This document shows positions 30,981 to 34,264 of a stretch of 34,264 nucleotides of DNA, in pieces; position 1 is the stretch's first letter, and each line of letters starts with the position of its first letter. The DNA is taken from positions 1 through 34,264 of the IMG/VR virus record IMGVR_UViG_3300034062_003008; one strand, given 5' to 3'. The position numbers and the translations under genes were made by a program. The notes beneath the pieces were generated by a model. It searched no databases, was not told the DNA's origin, and saw only the letters and a program-made list of their open reading frames with translations. The stretch comes from a virus.

Positions 30981-32040
30981 AGAGCATCCTCCGTACGTCG
31001 TCGGCTTCAATCGCCGTGATCCACGCCTCGGCGTCACGAACGCCGTAGCTGGCCACAAGCCGGTGGCCGTTGACCGCCAGCCCGGCGGCAAACTCAATCG
31101 CCTGCCTTTCGCGAAAGGCGAAAGCGGGCGAGACCCGCCGCAGTTCGAGGTCGGCGTCGAGCCAGATAAACCGGTGTTCGTAGACGCGGCGGCTGCCGAG
31201 GCCCGCCACCTCGTGCACTAGGCCAAGCCAGCCGTCGTCGAACTGGAGCAGCTGCGAGCCGCCACGGAACCGCTTGGCGAGGGCCGGCGACGGGCGACGC
31301 TGCGAAATCTGCCACGCCCCCGGGATCGAGCCGTTGGGGTCCACCGTCACGACGTGACCGTTGTGGTTCGCCGCGTAGAGCCAGCCCTCGCGGCCCACAA
31401 ACGGCATCCAGTTCTTTTCGTGATCCTGGACGTTGATCCCGTCGAGCACCCGCAGCCCCGAGAACGTGGCCGCCCGCAGATCGAGGTCCGCGGTCGCGAT
31501 CCGGCAGCGGCCGTCGAAGGGGCTCACGTCGCGGACGGTGGCCGAGACGCCTATACCCGTTTGGGTATATCGCAGCCGGCAGTCCTCCAGGCCGGTGACC
31601 GCGAAGCCGGTCCGTGGGTAGTCGGGGCCAGTGACGACGCGGGCCGAGGCGACGGTGAGGTCGGGCCGCAGCCTGACGAGCACGTTCTCCGTGCGGATGC
31701 AGCCGCCGTCGGCGGCGGGCATCTCATAGCGGCCGTCCACGATCTGGTAGTTCGAGGATCGCACCAGGGCGACCAGGTCGCCGCCGTAGCTCGCGAGCGT
31801 GGGGTTGAACAGCGACCAGCCCTCGTGGGCCGGCTCTACGTCGATCCGCTGGTGGTGGACGCTGGCGAGCTCGTCGAGCGTGGGCGTGTACCAGGTCCGG
31901 TTGGTCCGCACCATGTGCTCGATCTCTTCCGTGAGGTCGGGCCGGGCGAGGATCCGCTCGCACGCCCGGCGGCCGGCGTCGAGCTCGCCGACGTAGTAGC
32001 TGTGGACGCAGAGGGCGAGGTCGTGCTCGTGGCCGTTCAT
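30964..32040 (-). CDS. GH130-like beta-propeller glycosidase/phosphorylase-type protein
   Basis: A 358-residue protein. After a short helical N-terminal part (about 1-65), it has the five-bladed propeller pattern of GH130-like mannoside phosphorylases and hydrolases: SLFNPTLASYGGDLVALVR, TGLEDCRLRYTQ, HEKNWMPFVGREGWLYAANH, FRGGSQLLQFDDGWLGLVHE, VSPAFAFRERQAIEFAAGLA. The conserved Glu-Asp-x-Arg and Glu-Lys-Asn-Trp motifs are present. It may process or only bind mannosides. A palindrome (31552-31569) falls within the coding region around 'RYTQTGI'. Start: ATG at 32040, with no clear ribosome site; a TTG at 32049 is an alternative. Confidence 0.75.
   Translation of the reverse strand: MNGHEHDLALCVHSYYVGELDAGRRACERILARPDLTEEIEHMVRTNRTWYTPTLDELASVHHQRIDVEPAHEGWSLFNPTLASYGGDLVALVRSSNYQIVDGRYEMPAADGGCIRTENVLVRLRPDLTVASARVVTGPDYPRTGFAVTGLEDCRLRYTQTGIGVSATVRDVSPFDGRCRIATADLDLRAATFSGLRVLDGINVQDHEKNWMPFVGREGWLYAANHNGHVVTVDPNGSIPGAWQISQRRPSPALAKRFRGGSQLLQFDDGWLGLVHEVAGLGSRRVYEHRFIWLDADLELRRVSPAFAFRERQAIEFAAGLAVNGHRLVASYGVRDAEAWITAIEADDVRRMLYAVTV
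31552..31569. repeat. Palindrome TATACCC-GTTT-GGGTATA inside a coding region
   Basis: This is the third copy of the ATACCCGTTTGGGTAT palindrome; the two others are at 32117-32132 and 32158-32173. Here it is in frame within the GH130-like gene. Confidence 0.8.
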
Positions 32041-32072
32041 GGCGGCCAAGTGTGCCGACCGCGGCGGGCGAG

Positions 32073-32083
32073 CCGCAGGGGGT
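32073..32083. repeat. Intergenic CCGCAGGGGGT element (copy 3)
   Basis: Third copy of the 11-mer also found at 18431-18441 and 28143-28153. Confidence 0.55.
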
Positions 32084-32113
32084 CAGTCAGCGGCGGCACC
32101 TCGCCGCTGTAGC

Positions 32114-32181
32114 GTCATACCCGTTTGGGTATAGCCGCACTTTCGCTCGGTAAGGTCATACCCGTTTGGGTATAGCCGCAC
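32114..32181. repeat. Two identical 27-bp direct repeats, each containing a palindrome
   Basis: 32114-32140 and 32155-32181 are identical for 27 bases (GTCATACCCGTTTGGGTAT then AGCCGCAC). Each includes a 16-base hairpin-forming palindrome. Confidence 0.9.
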
Positions 32182-32284
32182 CTGCGGCGTGTTGTGTCGT
32201 CTCGCGTAACACATCAAATCCGATATGTTTCACAAACGAGATTCTGTAAGCATTAATGCCACATTTCTCTTACGAACTGCGCAT

Positions 32285-32635
32285 CTATTGGCACTTCCTG
32301 CCATCTGATGCGCGGCCCAGCAGCCCGAACACGGCGTCGTGATGCTGGCGGTAGTCGGCACTGTCAATGAACGCCCCACCGTCTGCGGCGACCGCCGCGT
32401 GCCTGAGCATGAACGCAATCGCCTCCCGCTCCGCGTCGGTGAGCGTGTTGTCCCGAGCGGGAACGTCATCGCCCAAATCGCGTGTTTTGCAATCGGACTG
32501 TCCCGAGCGGGAAAGTAGCCGCGACACGAGGCAGGCCGGATGCCAGCGGTGACATAGCTCGCCGTGCGTTTGGATGCGGTCGCCCTGGGTGGCGAGCCAC
32601 GCGCGGGCGTCGGCGATGAGGTCGATGTCGCTCAC
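32285..32635 (-). CDS. Hypothetical protein containing two inserted palindromic 15-mers
   Basis: A 116-residue protein: MSDIDLIADARAWLATQGDR, a Cys/His segment (GELCHRWHPACLVSRLL), then TLTDAEREAIAFMLRHAA and a helical end. The start is a GTG that overlaps the preceding gene's stop. No family recognised. Two copies of a 15-base palindrome are read in different frames inside it (see findings). Confidence 0.6.
   Translation of the reverse strand: MSDIDLIADARAWLATQGDRIQTHGELCHRWHPACLVSRLLSRSGQSDCKTRDLGDDVPARDNTLTDAEREAIAFMLRHAAVAADGGAFIDSADYRQHHDAVFGLLGRASDGRKCQ
32449..32513. repeat. Repeated TGTCCCGAGCGGGAA (50 bp apart) within a gene
   Basis: The 15-mer occurs at 32449-32463 and 32499-32513. 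It contains the hairpin TCCCG-AG-CGGGA. Confidence 0.85.
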
Positions 32636-32847
32636 GCCAGCAATTCCACAAGCTCATGCGGAATCAGTTCGCGGACGGCCTCCAGTTCACGGCGGGCCGC
32701 GTCGGTCGGCTCGCCGTACTTGATCCGTTGGCGGCAGTGTTCGCCAATCCGCTCCAGGGCGATCAGGGCGTCACGGCCGGCGAGGGCGTAGCGGTGGAGC
32801 CGCTCGTCATCGGGATCGCCCAGATCGAACCGGAGGATGGCTTGCAT
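32632..32847 (-). CDS. Small conserved phage protein
   Basis: A 71-residue protein with MQAILRFDLGDPDDERLHRY, then a helical end ELEAVRELIPHELVELLA. Proteins with a RFDLxDPDDRxxH start are common in phages and prophages, of unknown role. Its stop overlaps the next start (GTGA). Confidence 0.65.
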   Translation of the reverse strand: MQAILRFDLGDPDDERLHRYALAGRDALIALERIGEHCRQRIKYGEPTDAARRELEAVRELIPHELVELLA

Positions 32848-32877
32848 GACCGCAGCCTAGCCGACTGGTCAATCGGG

Positions 32878-33099
32878 TCAACGCTCGTCCTGGCTCGCGA
32901 TCCGCTTGGCCGCGTCGATGTCGAACGAGTCGGCATGGCCGAGGTCGAACCAATGTGGATAGTGCCGCAGAAGGCGGCGGGCCTCCTCGCGTACCTCGCG
33001 GCGGATGCCCTTGATCCCGCCCTCATAGGGGCTGGCGAGACGCAGCAGGAAATCCTGCGTGCGGATGACCGCCGACGTTCTCTCGCGAGGGAGTGTCAT
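32878..33099 (-). CDS. BPSL0761-family-like small protein
   Basis: A 73-residue protein: MTLPRERTSAVIRTQDFLLR, then a RREVREEARRLLRHYPHW helix and a short acidic end. This TxPxERxxAVxxTxxFLxxL plus ReAxxLLRHYP pattern matches a small conserved family found in proteobacterial and phage genomes, with no known function. The ATG at 33099 follows the inverted repeat TTCGC-AAACT-GCGAA (33108-33122). Confidence 0.75.
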   Translation of the reverse strand: MTLPRERTSAVIRTQDFLLRLASPYEGGIKGIRREVREEARRLLRHYPHWFDLGHADSFDIDAAKRIASQDER

Positions 33100-33107
33100 G
33101 TTCGTAA

Positions 33108-33122
33108 TTCGCAAACTGCGAA
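33108..33122. promoter_or_regulatory. Small inverted repeat at a gene start
   Basis: TTCGC-AAACT-GCGAA lies nine bases upstream of the ATG at 33099, where a ribosome site would be expected; none is obvious. It may be an operator or an RNA hairpin. A second dyad, CATTCCA-12-TGGAATG (33164-33189), is in the same 127-bp gap. Confidence 0.35.
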
Positions 33123-33226
33123 CGCCCGGTCGGTTTCGTTGCAAAACATACGGTGAGTGCTGCCATTCCACTTTCCAGAAAATGGAATGACGCTACTTCA
33201 AATCGCGTTTCTCTGTGGGTGTACGG

Positions 33227-33502
33227 TCATATCTGCGGAGGCGGCAGCGAGGCCATGTATTCCGCCTCGCTGATCTCTTCCACCACACCGGCCGCGAGCA
33301 ACTGCGGCAGCACCGCCGCGACGGCCTCGTACTCACAGAACTCATTCCGCACCGCGAGCAATACGCGGCCCTGCGGATCATGCGGCGAATCAGCCGCAGG
33401 CAGGAGGGTCGTGATCTGGCCGTTAGCCGGCAGCCCCCAGGCGGCATCCAGCGATAGACGCACCTGCTCCAAAACTGCATCGGACGAGCGAAAGAACCTC
33501 AT
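33227..33502 (-). CDS. Small hypothetical protein
   Basis: Ninety-one residues beginning MRFFRSSDAVLEQVRLSLDA with an acidic end (VVEEISEAEYMASLPPPQI). The ATG at 33502 overlaps the lectin-like gene's stop by ATGA, which favours it over a GTG at 33514. The sequence pattern WGLPANGQITTLLPAADSPHD does not match a family I know. It may be a chaperone or partner for the upstream lectin-like protein. Confidence 0.6.
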   Translation of the reverse strand: MRFFRSSDAVLEQVRLSLDAAWGLPANGQITTLLPAADSPHDPQGRVLLAVRNEFCEYEAVAAVLPQLLAAGVVEEISEAEYMASLPPPQI

Positions 33503-34236
33503 GCGATTCCCCACTTTGCCGCCAACCCATTTTCTACGGCAGTTACTTCCGCGTCAGACAGATTGTGGGCGTAGAGCAATACTTCCGAAAAAACGCCCTG
33601 AAAGTTAAAGGTGCCGTCGTAGTCAAGGAAACGCCATGTAGCACCGCCCCACTGGTTCGACTGCACTGATGACATATCCAGAGATCGCACCGTCAGCAGC
33701 AAGTTTGCGTTATTGCCGGCAGAATAAATTGCTGCCCGCGTAGCGGCAATCGCCGCACGGTTAGCGCGATACGTCGGAGTGCCAGAAGTTTGGTTTGGCG
33801 ACGCTATCGAACCAGACTGCGCGGCATCCATAAACGAAGACGACGACCACAAGGTGAGCCAGCCAGCAGACCCGGTGTAACGACCGACAAAAAAGTATGT
33901 GACAGTGCTGGACGATGTGACCTTCGGAACCGAAGAGAACCCGCTATTTGCGGTAGACGACAGCGAGAGCGCCGGCCGTCCACCCATGCCGCTGGTGAGC
34001 AGCGTAGGCCGCAGGTTGTTGGTCGGCTGCGTAGCGTTGAAAGACGCCGAAGCCTTGTTGTTGATCCGCCCGACCGGATCGCCGTTTGCCGCGACCGCCC
34101 CCGTACCGTCGCTGTTCTGCGACATGGTGGAAACGTCGCTGGCGTCCAGCCACCAGACGAGGTTAGCGATGGAGCGCGGATCGAAGCCCGTCGATGCGGC
34201 GGCTTTGGGGCGCAGGAGTCGGGGGCTGAGTGGCAT
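33499..34236 (-). CDS. LamG/concanavalin-like lectin protein (putative virion adhesin)
   Basis: A 245-residue protein with a linker/signal-less N-terminus (PLSPRLLRPKAAAS) and a LamG-like beta-jellyroll: SIANLVWWLDASDVSTMSQN, AVAANGDPVGRINNKASASF, TVTYFFVGRYTGSAGW, and the C-terminal hallmark FSEVLLYAHNLSDAEVTAVENGLAAKWGIA. Such domains bind carbohydrates and are common in phage tail fibres and in secreted bacterial proteins. Here it stands at the start of the operon next to small phage genes. A carbohydrate-binding role matches the glycan genes downstream. The start ATG lacks a strong ribosome site. Confidence 0.75.
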   Translation of the reverse strand: MPLSPRLLRPKAAASTGFDPRSIANLVWWLDASDVSTMSQNSDGTGAVAANGDPVGRINNKASASFNATQPTNNLRPTLLTSGMGGRPALSLSSTANSGFSSVPKVTSSSTVTYFFVGRYTGSAGWLTLWSSSSFMDAAQSGSIASPNQTSGTPTYRANRAAIAATRAAIYSAGNNANLLLTVRSLDMSSVQSNQWGGATWRFLDYDGTFNFQGVFSEVLLYAHNLSDAEVTAVENGLAAKWGIA

Positions 34237-34264
34237 GGCGCGTCGCTACTGTAGGGATGTAAGG

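Larger units (their letters stand above)
32041..32284. promoter_or_regulatory. 244-bp gap with duplicated palindromic element, probable late control region
   Basis: This is the longest gap in the window. It contains two identical 27-bp copies (32114-32140 and 32155-32181, 41 bp apart), each centred on ATACCCGTTTGGGTAT (6-bp arms, GTTT loop), and a CCGCAGGGGGT element at 32073-32083, 32 bp before the GH130-like start. No convincing sigma70 -35/-10 pair is visible. The tandem palindromes could be operator sites or RNA hairpins (terminator-like) ahead of the tail and carbohydrate operon. Confidence 0.55.

Noticed and set aside
31354-32112. 252-codon plus-strand frame antisense to the GH130-like gene
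   Set aside because: It is Gly/Val/Arg-rich with no ribosome site and is antisense to a strongly supported gene.
1-34264. CRISPR array, tRNA or rRNA genes
   Set aside because: No regularly spaced repeat set with unique spacers and no cloverleaf or rRNA-like stretch was seen on either strand.

Overview
The window looks like the replication/lysogeny, lysis and tail part of a temperate, long non-contractile-tailed (siphovirus-type) phage or prophage from a GC-rich bacterium. Apart from the tyrosine integrase at 7972-8913, every gene I accept is on the minus strand, so the text below reads right to left. Genes are packed with start/stop overlaps, mostly ATGA, which suggests long translationally coupled operons. 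The host cannot be fixed from the sequence. A planctomycete-like host is my guess, from the GC content, the LamG-type adhesin style and the many orphan families; treat it as weak. No terminase, portal, capsid or head protease gene is present, so the window is part of a larger element or a tail-centred remnant.

Right end (34236-32285): a LamG-like lectin protein, then small conserved phage proteins, including a BPSL0761-like one. A 244-bp gap (32041-32284) carries a tandem pair of identical palindromes. Next is a carbohydrate block (32040-29386): a GH130-like propeller enzyme, a class I methyltransferase and a GT2 glycosyltransferase with helical repeats. This block runs directly into tail genes: a tail-terminator-like protein, a gp10-like tail-completion protein, three tandem paralogous tail-tube-like proteins, a tail assembly chaperone with an apparent -1 frameshift extension, the tape measure, two virion-associated proteins and a 1298-residue putative tip/fibre protein. 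A second glycosyltransferase (putative mannosyltransferase family), a SprT-like metalloprotease, a calcineurin-like phosphoesterase and a DUF6378-like protein follow.

Middle (15000-10700): two paralogous beta-rich virion-type proteins, then consecutive small membrane proteins around a membrane-anchored papain-family cysteine protease with a complete catalytic triad. I propose this as a candidate lysis/envelope cassette. It is followed by a DNA methyltransferase (9408-10682) and a small gene that converges on the integrase across a strong hairpin.

Left part (7813-1): the early region. Three leftward sigma70-like promoters (TTGAC[A/G], 16-bp spacer, TANNAT) carry the same 15-bp operator-like element in the spacer, with a fourth copy just downstream of one start site. 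The promoter closest to the integrase would give a leaderless mRNA for a small helix-turn-helix protein, a lambda PRM/cI-like arrangement. Downstream are small ORFs, a RecT-family annealing protein, a winged-helix protein, a second DNA methyltransferase, an orphan protein, a DUF551 protein, a replication-initiation-type protein, a stand-alone LexA-like DNA-binding domain and a phage-encoded DNA polymerase sliding clamp. A small gene is cut by the left edge.
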